A stretch of DNA of 64,000 bases from Actinocatenispora sp963805605 (GCA_963805605.1 CAWDUX010000002.1:2666001-2730000); one strand, 5' to 3'; positions 1 to 8,222 are shown, counted from the first letter of the stretch. The notes: generated by a model not told the origin, from the letters alone. A program made the numbers and translations.

Positions 1-146
1 TCGCTCGACTCGGCGGGCGCTGGCTCCGCCGGCGCTTGGATCGGTCTGTTGAAGGCCTGCGGGGGCGACGCCTTCGGCGCGCCTCCTCGGGCTTCTGCGG
101 CCGAGCGCGCCGGCTACGCCATCGCGTCCGGGTCGACGGGGGGGTT

Positions 147-167
147 GTCCCGCGCCCCGCGCGGGAC
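147..167 (-). terminator. Possible terminator hairpin after mshD
   Basis: An 8-bp perfect inverted repeat (GTCCCGCG/CGCGGGAC) with a 5-nt loop lies about 60 bp beyond the mshD stop. There is no T-run, so this is only a candidate. The rest of positions 1-224 shows no credible gene. Confidence 0.3.
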
Positions 168-224
168 CGTAAGGGGATGGCGTGACGGTCCGGGTGGGGG
201 TGTCTCGCGGCCCGCGTGGGGGTG

Positions 225-1148
225 TCACGACATGTCGAAGTTCACGTCTGTGAGCCATTGGGTGAAGTTGAGCCTGCGGTAGAGGGCTACGGCTCGGGGG
301 TTGTCCTCGTCGACGTAGAGCATGACCTGCTGCAGGCCGGCCTGCTGGAGGTGGCGGAGTCCGGCGGTGGTCAGTGCGGCGCCGAGTCCGGTGCCCTGGG
401 CGTCGGGGTCGACGCCGAGGACGTATACCTCGCCGGTGCGGTGGGTGCCATCGTCGTGCACCTTGGTCCAGTGGAAGCCGAGAATGCGGCCGTCGGGGTC
501 TTCTGCGATCAGGAAGCCGGCCGGGTCGAACCAGGGTTCCCGTTGACGTAGCCGGAGGTCGTCGAGGCTCCACCGGCCCTGGTCGGGATGGTCGTGGAAG
601 GCGCGGGCGTTGACCTGCAGCCAGGCTTCGTCGTCGGCGCCGGGCCGGTACGCCCGCAGCCTGATCCCGTCCGGCAGGGTGGGCGCCGGTACCGGGGCGT
701 CCAGGTCGCGGCGCAGCTGCCACAGGGTCCGGGCGCGTCGGAAGCCGGCGGAGTGGCCGAGCGCGGTCGCGGACGGGTGGTCTCCATGTGCCCAGATCTT
801 CAGCCCGGTACGGGTGGGTCGCGGCCCGGTCGGTGTGGTGGCGGAACGTTCGAGCAGCGCGGTGAGTAGGGCCCGCCCGATGCCACGGTGCCGGTACGCG
901 GGGTGTACGACCAGTTCTGCTTCGCCGTCGGTGGTGTGCAGCTGCGCATAGCCGAGCAGCATGCCGTCCCGGCGGGCGGCGAAGTGTCCGGTGTCGGGCC
1001 GGTCGTGCCGGAGTCGGAGCAGGAAGGCCTCGGACAGTGGGGCGACGCCGTCGGTCTCGGCGGCGGCCTGTGCCAGCCACAGCACCTCGTCGCGCTGCGC
1101 CGGGTCCCATTGTCCTGTTCCGGGCTGTACCACCTGGACGGCGCTCAT
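225..1148 (-). CDS. mshD: Mycothiol synthase (MshD)
   Basis: 307-residue acetyltransferase that completes mycothiol, the main thiol of actinomycetes, by acetylating Cys-GlcN-Ins with acetyl-CoA. Two GNAT domains are visible. The first holds the acetyl-CoA loop HRGIGRALL and the family-typical KIWAHGDHPSA stretch; the second holds QGTGLGAALT and ends in YVDEDNPRAVALYRRLNF. The frame is open upstream, but ATG at 1148 is preferred because the conserved region begins there and a TACCGT -10 box lies 6 nt upstream, which suggests a leaderless mRNA. It sits beside glnR. The presence of this gene also explains the mycothiol-dependent isomerase-fold proteins at 24.7-26.3 kb. Confidence 0.95.
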   Translation of the reverse strand: MSAVQVVQPGTGQWDPAQRDEVLWLAQAAAETDGVAPLSEAFLLRLRHDRPDTGHFAARRDGMLLGYAQLHTTDGEAELVVHPAYRHRGIGRALLTALLERSATTPTGPRPTRTGLKIWAHGDHPSATALGHSAGFRRARTLWQLRRDLDAPVPAPTLPDGIRLRAYRPGADDEAWLQVNARAFHDHPDQGRWSLDDLRLRQREPWFDPAGFLIAEDPDGRILGFHWTKVHDDGTHRTGEVYVLGVDPDAQGTGLGAALTTAGLRHLQQAGLQQVMLYVDEDNPRAVALYRRLNFTQWLTDVNFDMS

Positions 1149-1154
1149 ACGACC

Positions 1155-1160
1155 ACGGTA
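1155..1160 (-). promoter_or_regulatory. -10 box for mshD
   Basis: TACCGT on the minus strand ends 6 nt before the chosen ATG at 1148, so transcription would begin at or next to the start codon. No convincing -35 was seen. Confidence 0.4.
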
Positions 1161-1272
1161 GCCGGCACCGTACGGCCGGGCACAGCCCTGCACGGCGGCC
1201 GGCACCGGACCGGTCCGTCCTCGCGGCCCGGCCACTTCACCCGACGCCGTCGGCGGAGCTGCGCGGCAGGGT

Positions 1273-1983
1273 TCAGCGGCGTGCCGGGGTCGGCGCCGGG
1301 TCGGTGTCGGGCAACTGGCGCGGCGGTGCGCTGATGAACTTGTACCCGACCTGCCGGACCGTGCCGATCATCGACTCGTATTCGCTGCCGAGCTTCGCGC
1401 GCAGCCGCCGGACATGCACGTCGACGGTGCGGGTGCCGCCGAAGTAGTCGTAGCCCCAGACTTCACGCAGCAGCTGGTCGCGGGTGAACACCCGGCCCGG
1501 GTGCTGGGCGAGGAACTTCAGCAGCTCGAATTCCTTGTACGTGAGGTCGAGCGGCCGGCCTTTCAGCCGGGCCGAGTAGGTGACCGGGTCGATGACCAGT
1601 TCGCCGGAGCGCACCAGCTCGGCGTCGCCTTCGGCGAGGATCGCCTGACGCCCGGCGGTGAGCCGTAGCCGGGCTTCGACTTCGGCGGGTTCGGCGGCGG
1701 TGAGCACCACGTCGTCGATGCCCCAGTCCGCGGCGACGGCGATCAGGCCGGCGGCGGTCACCACGGCGAGCAGCGGTACGCCGCTGCCGGTGCTGGCCAG
1801 CAGTCGACAGCTGGATCGGGCGCCGGCCAGGTCGGACCGGGCGTCGACGAGTACGGCATCCGGGGTGGTGCCGGAGAGGAGAGCGCCGACGTCGAGGGAT
1901 TCGGTGCGTACCCGGTGCGGGAGCAGGTCGAGGGCGGGCAGCACGGTGTTGGCTGCGTCTTCGGTTAGGACCAGGATTTCCAC
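1273..1983 (-). CDS. glnR: Nitrogen regulator GlnR (OmpR-type orphan response regulator)
   Basis: 236-residue regulator with an atypical N-terminal receiver domain (about residues 1-120, with LLAVVTAAGLIAVAADWGID typical of GlnR) and a C-terminal winged helix (about 130-220, YKEFELLKFLAQHPGRVF and TVDVHVRRLRAKLG). GlnR controls ammonium assimilation in actinomycetes and has no partner kinase; none is seen here. Start is GTG at 1983, with the Shine-Dalgarno GGGAGGTG about 7 nt upstream. It is followed by mshD in the same direction, with a gap of about 120 bp. The receiver region identifies GlnR rather than PhoP or MtrA. Confidence 0.88.
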   Translation of the reverse strand: MEILVLTEDAANTVLPALDLLPHRVRTESLDVGALLSGTTPDAVLVDARSDLAGARSSCRLLASTGSGVPLLAVVTAAGLIAVAADWGIDDVVLTAAEPAEVEARLRLTAGRQAILAEGDAELVRSGELVIDPVTYSARLKGRPLDLTYKEFELLKFLAQHPGRVFTRDQLLREVWGYDYFGGTRTVDVHVRRLRAKLGSEYESMIGTVRQVGYKFISAPPRQLPDTDPAPTPARR

Positions 1984-2209
1984 GCGGGCACCTCCCGCTC
2001 CGCCATCCCGGGCGTGGGCCGGGGTGGCTCGGCGCGGTGGCGTGCGGCCACCGACGGATCGGGCCCCGACAGCGCTGACGGGTAACTTCGCAGGCCAGCT
2101 TATCCGACTCCGGTCAAAGGCGCTTTGTGTCGGATCACACTGTGCTGGGATCAGCTACAGTGCGTAGGCGCGCTCGCGTCGAATGGTCGTGCTCTGGCAC
2201 GATCGCGGG

Positions 2210-3931
2210 GTGCCCGTGAACCAGCCACCGCCGCAGCCCGGTTCCGACTCCGGTCCGTACGATCCGGGTCGCCCCGGCCGTGCGGGCAGCGACGACGGCG
2301 GTTACCGCCGTCCGGGCGGTGGGGACGGATATCGCCGCGCTGGCGGCGATGACGGTTACGACCCTGATCCGGCTGCCCGTTCCGGTCCTCCCGCGCCGGG
2401 TGGCATGGACTGGTTCGGCGCGGGACGTGGGCCAGGCTCCGACGCATCGCGGCCCGACTCCGGCCCGCCCGACCCGGGGATGTCGGCGCCGTCTGCTGAT
2501 CCGTTCGCAGACCTGCGTGGGCCGGCGCCGACGCCGACGAGTGCGGAGTGGCGCAGTTCACGCTTTGAAGAGCGCTACGGTGACCCGGTGGAGCACTCGG
2601 ATGACTCCCAGTACCGGGCGGGTGCATCCTCGTCCGCGCCGCCGAGTTCGGCACCCCCGAGTTCCGCGCCGCCCCGACCGGGTCCCTACCCGCCGAGTTC
2701 CGGTTCGCCGAGCCGCTACCCACCGGACCCCTACTCGCCGGAGCACCCGGAGCCGCGGCCGTACAGTGCGCCACCTGCCTACCGGGAGCCCGAACCGGAG
2801 CCGTACCGGGCCGGGGCGGACTTCGGGTCGGGCCCGGGGCAGGTACCTGGAGGGGACGATCGGACCGGGGAGTTCGACCGCCCGTTCGCTCCGGGCTATC
2901 CCGCGGGCCCGGGTAGTCCGGAACCCGGGTCCGGTCGGTTCCCCGCCGGCCCGCCGGACTCCGGTCCTGCCCGCCCCGGTGGACCGGAGCTGACCGGTGG
3001 ACCCGAGCAGACCGGCGGGCTGCCGTACCACCAACCGGCCGGGGACACCGGTCCGGCGGACGCGGGTCCGGTGGCTGCGGGCTCGTCGGAGTCGGGTCCG
3101 TTGCCGCGTCCGGCGTTGGCCCGCCTCGGCACCCTGGCAGCTGCCGCGGTCGCTGTCGTGCTGTTCGGCGCCACCGGCGCGGGGCTGCATTTCGGCGTAC
3201 CGGTAGGTCTCGCCGGCTGCCTGCTGACACAGATGGTCTTCGTACTGAGCTGGGCGTTCGGCACCCGTCGGCCGGGCGGTTGGACCGTCGCCGCGGTCGG
3301 CCTGGGCTGTGGGCTGGCCGCCGACGCCTATGCCAGTTTCGGCGCCGCTGTCTCGCTCGCGCCACTGGGGTACGTACTGGCCGCCGGACTGCTCTGCGGC
3401 GCCGTAGGGCAGCTCGCCCGGGGTGCCCGCCGCAGCCACGCGACCGAGTCCCTGGCCGCGACGATGGTGGCGACGGTCGGCGCGGTGTCCGTACCGACCC
3501 TGGTGGTACTGGCCCGGCTCGGGCACGGTCCGGCCGTGGCCGGCACCGTTCTGGCCGCTGGAGGTGCGGCGGTGCTGCTGGCCCGGCTGACCGACCTGGT
3601 CCGGGTCGCACCCAGGGCGAGCTGGCAGGTGGCGCGCGGGGTAACGGGCATCCTACTCGGTGGGGTGGTCGGCTCGGTCCTGGTGGGGTCGATGGTCGGC
3701 CAGCTGACCGGGCTGCCGGTGGCGCTGTCGGGCGTGGCGGGTCTGGTGGTCGGGTTGGCCGCGGTGTTCGCCGATATCGGGGTCAGTTTCGGTACGGCCG
3801 GGTTGGTGACGGAGGCCGAGCGGCCCGCGGGTTGGCCGGCCCGGATCCTGCTCGGGCCGGCGATGGCGGTCACCGTCGTCGCGCCCGCCGGATACGTCCT
3901 GGGCGTCCTGCTTCTGTTGCCGGCGCTCTGA
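2210..3931 (+). CDS. Membrane protein with long proline-rich N-terminus
   Basis: About 573 residues. The first ~290 residues are low-complexity (Pro, Gly, Ser, Asp, Tyr), probably disordered and cytoplasmic. The rest is strongly hydrophobic with about eight or more membrane segments rich in Ala, Val, Leu and Gly. No family is recognised. Start is uncertain: an in-frame ATG lies at 2183, but GTG at 2210 has CACGAT 6 nt upstream, the leaderless spacing common in this window. It is divergent from glnR across about 226 bp. Compositional bias in the N-terminus makes the opposite strand look open (2151-3611), but that is a shadow. Confidence 0.7.
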   Translation: MPVNQPPPQPGSDSGPYDPGRPGRAGSDDGGYRRPGGGDGYRRAGGDDGYDPDPAARSGPPAPGGMDWFGAGRGPGSDASRPDSGPPDPGMSAPSADPFADLRGPAPTPTSAEWRSSRFEERYGDPVEHSDDSQYRAGASSSAPPSSAPPSSAPPRPGPYPPSSGSPSRYPPDPYSPEHPEPRPYSAPPAYREPEPEPYRAGADFGSGPGQVPGGDDRTGEFDRPFAPGYPAGPGSPEPGSGRFPAGPPDSGPARPGGPELTGGPEQTGGLPYHQPAGDTGPADAGPVAAGSSESGPLPRPALARLGTLAAAAVAVVLFGATGAGLHFGVPVGLAGCLLTQMVFVLSWAFGTRRPGGWTVAAVGLGCGLAADAYASFGAAVSLAPLGYVLAAGLLCGAVGQLARGARRSHATESLAATMVATVGAVSVPTLVVLARLGHGPAVAGTVLAAGGAAVLLARLTDLVRVAPRASWQVARGVTGILLGGVVGSVLVGSMVGQLTGLPVALSGVAGLVVGLAAVFADIGVSFGTAGLVTEAERPAGWPARILLGPAMAVTVVAPAGYVLGVLLLLPAL

Positions 3932-3990
3932 CCAATCTGCGACCGGGGTGGCCGGGCGCCCGGCGCCCCGGTCTGGCACTCTCAGGACCC

Positions 3991-4785
3991 ATGGCTGTCG
4001 CAGGAGTATCCAGACCACCGCGCCGACGCGGTCGTAGAGCTCTCATCGTGCTGCTCGTCCTGTTGATCCTGCTCGCGGTGATCCTGGTCATCGCGGACCG
4101 GGTGGGTCGCTCGGTCGCCGACGACAAGGTCGCCCAGCAGGTGTCGCAGCAGGCGCAGAAGCAGGACGTCAAGCTCGGTCAGCAACCGACCGCGGACATC
4201 ACCGGTTTCCCGTTCCTGACCCAGGTCGCGGCTGGACGCTACGACGAGATCCTGGTGCATCTGCGGGACGTACAGGCGCAGGCGTACACGATGCCGAAGC
4301 TGGACATCGCCGCGCACGGGGTGCACGCCAAGGCCAGCGACGTGCTGAACGGCTCTGGCAGGATCACCGCCGACAAGGTCGACGGCACCGCCACCCTCGG
4401 CTACCCGTACCTGGAGAAGGTGGTGCGGGACCAGATCAGCAAGCAGGTCGAGGTGAAGGACCTGAAGCTGACCGGATCCGACGGGAAGCTGCTGGTGCAC
4501 GCCACCGTGCCGATCCTCGGCAAGGAGCTGAAGCTGCAGGGCACGACCAAGCTGACCCTCTCCTCGGACGGCCACCGGGTCCGGATCGACGTGCAGGAAC
4601 TCAAGCCGGAGGGCGTGCAGCTGCCGGCGTTCGCCAGCGGTGCCCTCAACCAGCTGGCGGAAAAGTTGTCGACCGACATCGAACTGCCCACCCTGCCGTA
4701 TCACCTGGAGCTGACCGGCATCGAGCCGGCGTCCGACGGGCTGCGGGTGACGGCCGAGGCGCAGAACGTCGTACTGAGCCAGTAG
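3991..4785 (+). CDS. DUF2993 (LmeA-like) membrane-anchored protein
   Basis: 264-residue protein with a basic start, one N-terminal membrane segment (LIVLLVLLILLAVILVIADR, about residues 18-37) and an extracytoplasmic DUF2993 domain. Conserved features include the region around ITGFPFLTQV and the C-terminal VQLPAFASGALNQLAEK. Family members such as mycobacterial LmeA bind phospholipid at the outer face of the membrane; that role here is inferred. The open frame extends far upstream, but homology and the membrane anchor begin at ATG 3991. It lies about 60 bp after the proline-rich membrane protein and may be cotranscribed with it. Confidence 0.85.
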   Translation: MAVAGVSRPPRRRGRRALIVLLVLLILLAVILVIADRVGRSVADDKVAQQVSQQAQKQDVKLGQQPTADITGFPFLTQVAAGRYDEILVHLRDVQAQAYTMPKLDIAAHGVHAKASDVLNGSGRITADKVDGTATLGYPYLEKVVRDQISKQVEVKDLKLTGSDGKLLVHATVPILGKELKLQGTTKLTLSSDGHRVRIDVQELKPEGVQLPAFASGALNQLAEKLSTDIELPTLPYHLELTGIEPASDGLRVTAEAQNVVLSQ

Positions 4786-4847
4786 GAGGTCGCGGCGTCC
4801 TGTCCCTGTGCCGCGCCGACAGATGGCGATGGGACGGCCCGCTGCGT

Positions 4848-4853
4848 TACGGT
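4848..4853 (+). promoter_or_regulatory. -10 box for thioredoxin gene
   Basis: TACGGT ends 6 nt before the ATG at 4860, consistent with a leaderless transcript and supporting that start. Confidence 0.4.
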
Positions 4854-4859
4854 CGGCGG

Positions 4860-5378
4860 ATGCCAGCGTGGATGGTGGGAGCCGTGGTCGCGGCGGCGGT
4901 ACTGGCCGTCGCGACGGTGTTCGGGCTGTTCTGGCAGCGCAACGACGGCCGGCTCCGGCCGGTGGGCGTTGCCGCGGCGCCCGGGCCGAGCCAGGAAGGT
5001 ACGGCGGTGTCCGGGGCCGATCTGCAGGTGCTGACCGCGCTGGGTGTCCAGCCGGGCACCCCGGCCACCCTGCTGCAGTTCTCCTCCGCGTTCTGCGCGC
5101 CGTGCCGGGCCACCCGCCGACTGTGCGGGGAGGTCGCGGCGATGCTGGACGGGGTGACCCACATCGAGGTGGACGCGGAGAGCCACCTGGACGCGGTCCG
5201 CGCGCTGGGGGTCATGCGTACCCCGACGCTGTTCGTACTGGATGCCGGGGGGCGGGTGGTCCAGCGGGCGAGTGGTCTGCCGACCCGGGCACATCTGGTC
5301 GCCGCGGTGGCCCCGCTACTGCCCGCAGATGATCGGGCGGGAAGCGGTAGCGACCTGCCTGACATCGCGCCGGCCTGA
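4860..5378 (+). CDS. Membrane-anchored thioredoxin-family protein
   Basis: 172 residues: an N-terminal membrane segment (about residues 4-22) followed by a thioredoxin fold facing the outside. The active site is C79-A-P-C82 within SSAFCAPCRATRR, and the cis-proline loop is MRTPTLFVLD. It probably reduces or exchanges disulfides outside the membrane. It is the first gene of a sulfur-related neighbourhood (rhodanese SseA, DUF4395 and DUF1416 lie 1.1-3.3 kb downstream), from which it is separated by an opposite-strand toxin-antitoxin pair. Its stop codon lies inside a 16-bp tandem repeat, so its last few residues were shaped by that duplication. Confidence 0.88.
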   Translation: MPAWMVGAVVAAAVLAVATVFGLFWQRNDGRLRPVGVAAAPGPSQEGTAVSGADLQVLTALGVQPGTPATLLQFSSAFCAPCRATRRLCGEVAAMLDGVTHIEVDAESHLDAVRALGVMRTPTLFVLDAGGRVVQRASGLPTRAHLVAAVAPLLPADDRAGSGSDLPDIAPA

Positions 5379-5405
5379 CATCGCGCCGGCCTGACATCGC
5401 GCCGG
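5358..5405 (+). repeat. Tandem repeat, 16 bp x 3, spanning a stop codon
   Basis: The unit CCTGACATCGCGCCGG occurs three times exactly. The thioredoxin stop TGA is in unit 2. Because 16 is not a multiple of 3, each unit shifts the frame, and the TGA is read only in the second copy. Confidence 0.95.
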
Positions 5406-5424
5406 CCCGGAGGTCGAGGTCACC

Positions 5425-5724
5425 TCAGAGGTCGAGACCGCTGCGCAGCATCGCCTCGACATGATGCAGCGTCTCGCTGTCCACCGCACCCTTCTCCGGC
5501 CCGGTCAGCCAACCCCGGTACACCCGGGTGAGCGAGCAGCCGTCGGCCCAGCGGCCGTCCGGCAGCCGTACGGTGAGCAGATCACCGGAGTCGCCGTCCC
5601 GTACGTCCAGGGCGTACAGCCAACTGCGGGGCGAGTCGTTGATGCCGTCCGCCGAGACGATCAGTACGTCGCGGTGCCGGGGTGAGCCCTTCGGCTCGTA
5701 GGTGTAGATGCCACCGCGTCTCAC
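5425..5724 (-). CDS. MazF/PemK-like toxin
   Basis: 99-residue small protein of the PemK/MazF type: RRGGIYTYEPKGSPRHRDVLIVSAD matches the usual opening (RGEIYWV...GHEQ..R..LIVS), with a short beta-rich body and a helical C-terminus. Known members are ribosome-independent mRNA endonucleases. The start GTG at 5724 overlaps the antitoxin stop in a GTGA, so the two genes are translationally coupled, antitoxin first. The pair lies on the minus strand between the thioredoxin and sulfurtransferase genes. The toxin is somewhat shorter and more divergent than classical MazF (about 110 residues), so activity is inferred. Confidence 0.68.
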   Translation of the reverse strand: MRRGGIYTYEPKGSPRHRDVLIVSADGINDSPRSWLYALDVRDGDSGDLLTVRLPDGRWADGCSLTRVYRGWLTGPEKGAVDSETLHHVEAMLRSGLDL

Positions 5725-5930
5725 GCCGCCCCCTCGGCCGCCGACCATTCCTCCTCGTCGTACCGGGAGTGCAGTTCGGCGTCGGGTTGCGGGCCGGCTC
5801 CCGACCGCAGTGCCTCGCGCCGGGTGATCTGGGACAGCCAGGCGGACAGGGAGATTCCGGCCTGGGCAGCGGCCCGCTCCGCCAGGAACACCGCCTCGTT
5901 GTCGAACGAGATAGTGCGTTTGACCGTCAT
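5721..5930 (-). CDS. Ribbon-helix-helix-like antitoxin
   Basis: 69 residues. The N-terminus VKRTISFDNEAVFLAERAAA looks like a ribbon-helix-helix DNA-binding strand and helix, followed by a second helix (SLSAWLSQITRREAL) and an acidic C-terminal tail (YDEEEWSAAEG) of the sort that wraps a MazF partner. ATG at 5930 is chosen because the fold begins there; the open frame continues upstream to 6479 but with shadow-like composition. Antitoxins of this kind usually repress their own promoter, here expected in 5931-6059. Confidence 0.65.
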   Translation of the reverse strand: MTVKRTISFDNEAVFLAERAAAQAGISLSAWLSQITRREALRSGAGPQPDAELHSRYDEEEWSAAEGAA

Positions 5931-6059
5931 AGCCGGCAGCGTACCGACGCGGCCGGAACCGTTGTCCTGCAGCGCGCCCGACATTTCGGGATCGTAACCC
6001 GCGACCGGTACGCAGTGAGCAGAGTCACTCGAAGGGTGAGTCGTACGTGGTACCCGTGC

Positions 6060-6065
6060 TAGCGT
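6060..6065 (+). promoter_or_regulatory. -10 box for leader ORF and sulfur operon
   Basis: TAGCGT lies 7 nt before the ATG at 6073. A transcript starting here would begin at the small leader ORF and continue about 390 nt to the first large gene. Confidence 0.4.
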
Positions 6066-6072
6066 CAGGTCC

Positions 6073-6234
6073 ATGGGCGACGACACGACGCGACGGTATG
6101 CACCGTACGCAACTGTGCCGTCTGCAACTGTGGCATCCACGGGTGGGCCGCTGACCGGCACCGGTGAGTTCCTCACCCGTCGGCGGGTCATCGACCACTG
6201 CCGCGTCGCCACCTGCCTCTGTCGCTCTCTCTGA
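6073..6234 (+). CDS. Cys-rich leader peptide (uORF) before sulfurtransferase operon
   Basis: A 53-codon ORF ending in RRRVIDHCRVATCLCRSL, with Cys at 43, 48 and 50. Short leader peptides with an Arg-rich, VDxCRV-like stretch and clustered Cys near the stop are found upstream of sulfur genes in actinomycetes, where they may sense cysteine supply by ribosome stalling or attenuation. The start could also be a later in-frame GTG. The ORF is followed by about 224 nt without a gene and then by DUF4395, sseA and DUF1416. Coding status and sensing role are inferred from composition and position. Confidence 0.55.
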   Translation: MGDDTTRRYAPYATVPSATVASTGGPLTGTGEFLTRRRVIDHCRVATCLCRSL

Positions 6235-6458
6235 CCGGCGACGGCTGCCCCATTCCCTGGTCCGCTCGACCCTGGTCCGCCCGACATTCCGGACCCGCCG
6301 AGCTGCGTTGATCGGTTCACTGTCTGCCTGATTCCTGTCGCGCTCGCGACGCATCGGCTCCCAGTGTGCTGTGTCCGAGCATTCACCATGGGTAGACCCT
6401 CGGGTCCGAACTGGGCATAGTCGCCAGAAGACGTCGTTTTCGCCCGTCGGAGGTGCCT
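6235..6458 (+). other. Untranslated leader between uORF and sulfur operon
   Basis: About 224 nt with no convincing ORF on the plus strand. It would be the transcribed spacer of the operon if the promoter at 6060 is used. No hairpin with a T-run was recognised by eye. The minus-strand frame through it is the non-coding extension of the antitoxin frame. Confidence 0.4.
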
Positions 6459-6962
6459 GTGCAAGCTGACCAGCAACAATCCCGACTGATCGACGCCCGA
6501 GGTCCGCGCTTCGCCGCATGGATCACCACCGTCGTACTGATCGCCGTACTGGTGGTCGCCTTCGTGGCGCCACTGGCCGCCGGACTACTGCTGCTGGCCC
6601 AGGCGGTGGCCTTCGCGATCGGAGTGCTCGCCGGGCCGGGCGTCACGCCGTACGGGCTGCTCTACCGGACGCTGCGCGCGCCCCGCAACGGTCCGCCCAC
6701 GGAGCTGGAACCGGTCGCCCCGGTCCGCTTCGCCCAGGCCGTCGGACTGGCGTTCGCGCTGGTCGGTACCACCGGCCTGATCAGCGGGCAGGTCGTCGTC
6801 GGAGTAGTGGCGACCGCGCTGGCACTCGTCGCGGCGTTCCTCAACGCCGCCTTCGGGCTGTGCCTCGGCTGCGAGCTCTACCTCGGCTACCGGCGGGCCA
6901 CCCGCCGGCCGCTGACCGCCCGGGTACGTCCCACCCAGACCGAGGAGGCCGTCGCCGGATGA
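6459..6962 (+). CDS. DUF4395 membrane protein
   Basis: 167 residues with about four membrane segments (around 20-60 and 90-140), a FGLCLGCELYLGYRR motif carrying two Cys near the end of the last segment, and a short cytoplasmic tail. DUF4395 proteins commonly neighbour thioredoxins and rhodaneses in actinomycetes, and the CxxC here could take part in sulfur or thiol chemistry. GTG at 6459 is chosen over GTG at 6453, because GGAGG at 6449-6453 gives a normal 5-nt spacing only to 6459. It is the first main gene of the DUF4395-sseA-DUF1416 operon. Confidence 0.85.
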   Translation: MQADQQQSRLIDARGPRFAAWITTVVLIAVLVVAFVAPLAAGLLLLAQAVAFAIGVLAGPGVTPYGLLYRTLRAPRNGPPTELEPVAPVRFAQAVGLAFALVGTTGLISGQVVVGVVATALALVAAFLNAAFGLCLGCELYLGYRRATRRPLTARVRPTQTEEAVAG

Positions 6963-7047
6963 CGGCGCCACCGTCGGGGCCGCACCGACCGTGGCGTCCC
7001 GCCGACGACCTCCACCCCACCAGCAGAACGTCGACAAGGAGTAGAAC

Positions 7048-7902
7048 ATGAGTCGCGACACCGCACTCGTCTCAGCCGACTGGGCCGAGAAGAACCTCGG
7101 CCAGCCCGGCACCGTCTTCGTCGAGGTCGACGAGGACACCAGCGCCTACGACGGCGGTCACCTGCCCGGCGCGGTCAAACTGGACTGGAAGACCGAACTG
7201 CAGGACCAGGTCCGCCGCGACTTCGTCAACCGCAAGCAGTTCTCCGAACTGCTGTCCGCCAAGGGCATCGGCAACGACGACCTGGTCGTGCTGTACGGCG
7301 GAAACAACAACTGGTTCGCCGCGTACGCGTACTGGTACTTCAAGCTCTACGGTCACCGCGAGGTCAAACTGCTCGACGGTGGTCGCAAGAAGTGGGAGCT
7401 GGACGGCCGGCAGCTGGTCACCGAGGTGCCGCAGCGCCCGGCCAGCCAGTACCAGGCCGATGAACAGGACTCGTCCATCCGCGCTTTCCGGCAGGAGGTC
7501 GTGGACTCGATCGGTGTCAAGAACCTGATCGATGTACGGTCCCCGGACGAGTACGCCGGTCGGCTGCTGGCGCCCGCGCACCTGCCGCAGGAACAGTCGC
7601 AGCGCGGCGGACACGTACCGACCGCGGCCAGCGTGCCGTGGAGCAAGGCCGCCAACGAGGACGGCACCTTCAAATCCGACCAGGAACTGCGCGCCCTCTA
7701 CCAGGGGGCCGGGCTGGACCTGTCGAAGCCGACCATCGCGTACTGCCGGATCGGTGAGCGTTCCTCGCACACCTGGTTCGCGCTGCACGAGCTGCTCGGC
7801 CAGAACGACGTGAAGAACTACGACGGCTCGTGGACCGAATACGGCTCACTGGTCGGCGTACCGATCGCGCTCGGCGACGAGCCCGGAACCAAGGAGGACT
7901 GA
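7048..7902 (+). CDS. sseA: Thiosulfate sulfurtransferase (rhodanese) SseA
   Basis: 284 residues with two rhodanese domains. The N-terminal one is inactive and structural. The C-terminal one carries the catalytic loop YCRIGERSSHTWF with Cys233, the persulfide-forming residue; CRIGERS is the actinobacterial SseA signature. It moves sulfane sulfur from thiosulfate or a persulfide to an acceptor. ATG at 7048 is preceded by AAGGAG. The gene is followed after one base by the DUF1416 GTG start, so the two are coupled. Confidence 0.95.
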   Translation: MSRDTALVSADWAEKNLGQPGTVFVEVDEDTSAYDGGHLPGAVKLDWKTELQDQVRRDFVNRKQFSELLSAKGIGNDDLVVLYGGNNNWFAAYAYWYFKLYGHREVKLLDGGRKKWELDGRQLVTEVPQRPASQYQADEQDSSIRAFRQEVVDSIGVKNLIDVRSPDEYAGRLLAPAHLPQEQSQRGGHVPTAASVPWSKAANEDGTFKSDQELRALYQGAGLDLSKPTIAYCRIGERSSHTWFALHELLGQNDVKNYDGSWTEYGSLVGVPIALGDEPGTKED

Positions 7903-7903
7903 C

Positions 7904-8209
7904 GTGAGCACTTGCGGTGCCCCCGACCAGGCCGCGACCCTGCCGGCCAGCGTCGACCTGGCCAAGGAGACCGTGATCACCGGTGCCGTGATCGCCGACG
8001 GCACACCGGTGTCCGGCGCCTACGTACGCCTGCTGGACTCCACCGGCGAGTTCACCGCAGAAGTGGTGGCCTCAACAGACGGCAACTTCCGGTTCTTCGC
8101 CGCACCGGGCCACTGGACCGTACGGGCACTGTCCCGGCACGGCAACGGCGATGCGACAGTGCAGGCCGACCGCGGCCTGACCGAGGTGAAGATCGAGGTC
8201 AGCCGCTAG
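7904..8209 (+). CDS. DUF1416 protein
   Basis: 101 residues, starting at GTG 7904 one base after the sseA stop, with GGAGG upstream inside sseA. It has a Cys near the start (STCGAP) and a beta-sandwich, carboxypeptidase-regulatory-like pattern (VITGAVIADGTPVSGAYVRL and later beta strands). DUF1416 almost always follows sseA in actinomycetes, so a partner role in sulfur transfer is likely, but no activity is established. The stop TAG lies in a 10-bp tandem duplication. Confidence 0.9.
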   Translation: MSTCGAPDQAATLPASVDLAKETVITGAVIADGTPVSGAYVRLLDSTGEFTAEVVASTDGNFRFFAAPGHWTVRALSRHGNGDATVQADRGLTEVKIEVSR

Positions 8210-8222
8210 ACGCCGCTAGACG
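8203..8222 (+). repeat. 10-bp tandem duplication across DUF1416 stop
   Basis: CCGCTAGACG occurs twice in tandem; the stop TAG at 8207-8209 is in the first copy. Confidence 0.9.

Noticed and set aside
2080..2110. Possible GlnR box (GTAAC) upstream of glnR
   Set aside because: Only one half-site is present; the second half expected 6 bp further does not match.
2151..3611. Long minus-strand open frame (486 codons) opposite the proline-rich membrane protein
   Set aside because: Arg/Pro/Gly-rich composition and no family features; it mirrors the low-complexity coding strand.
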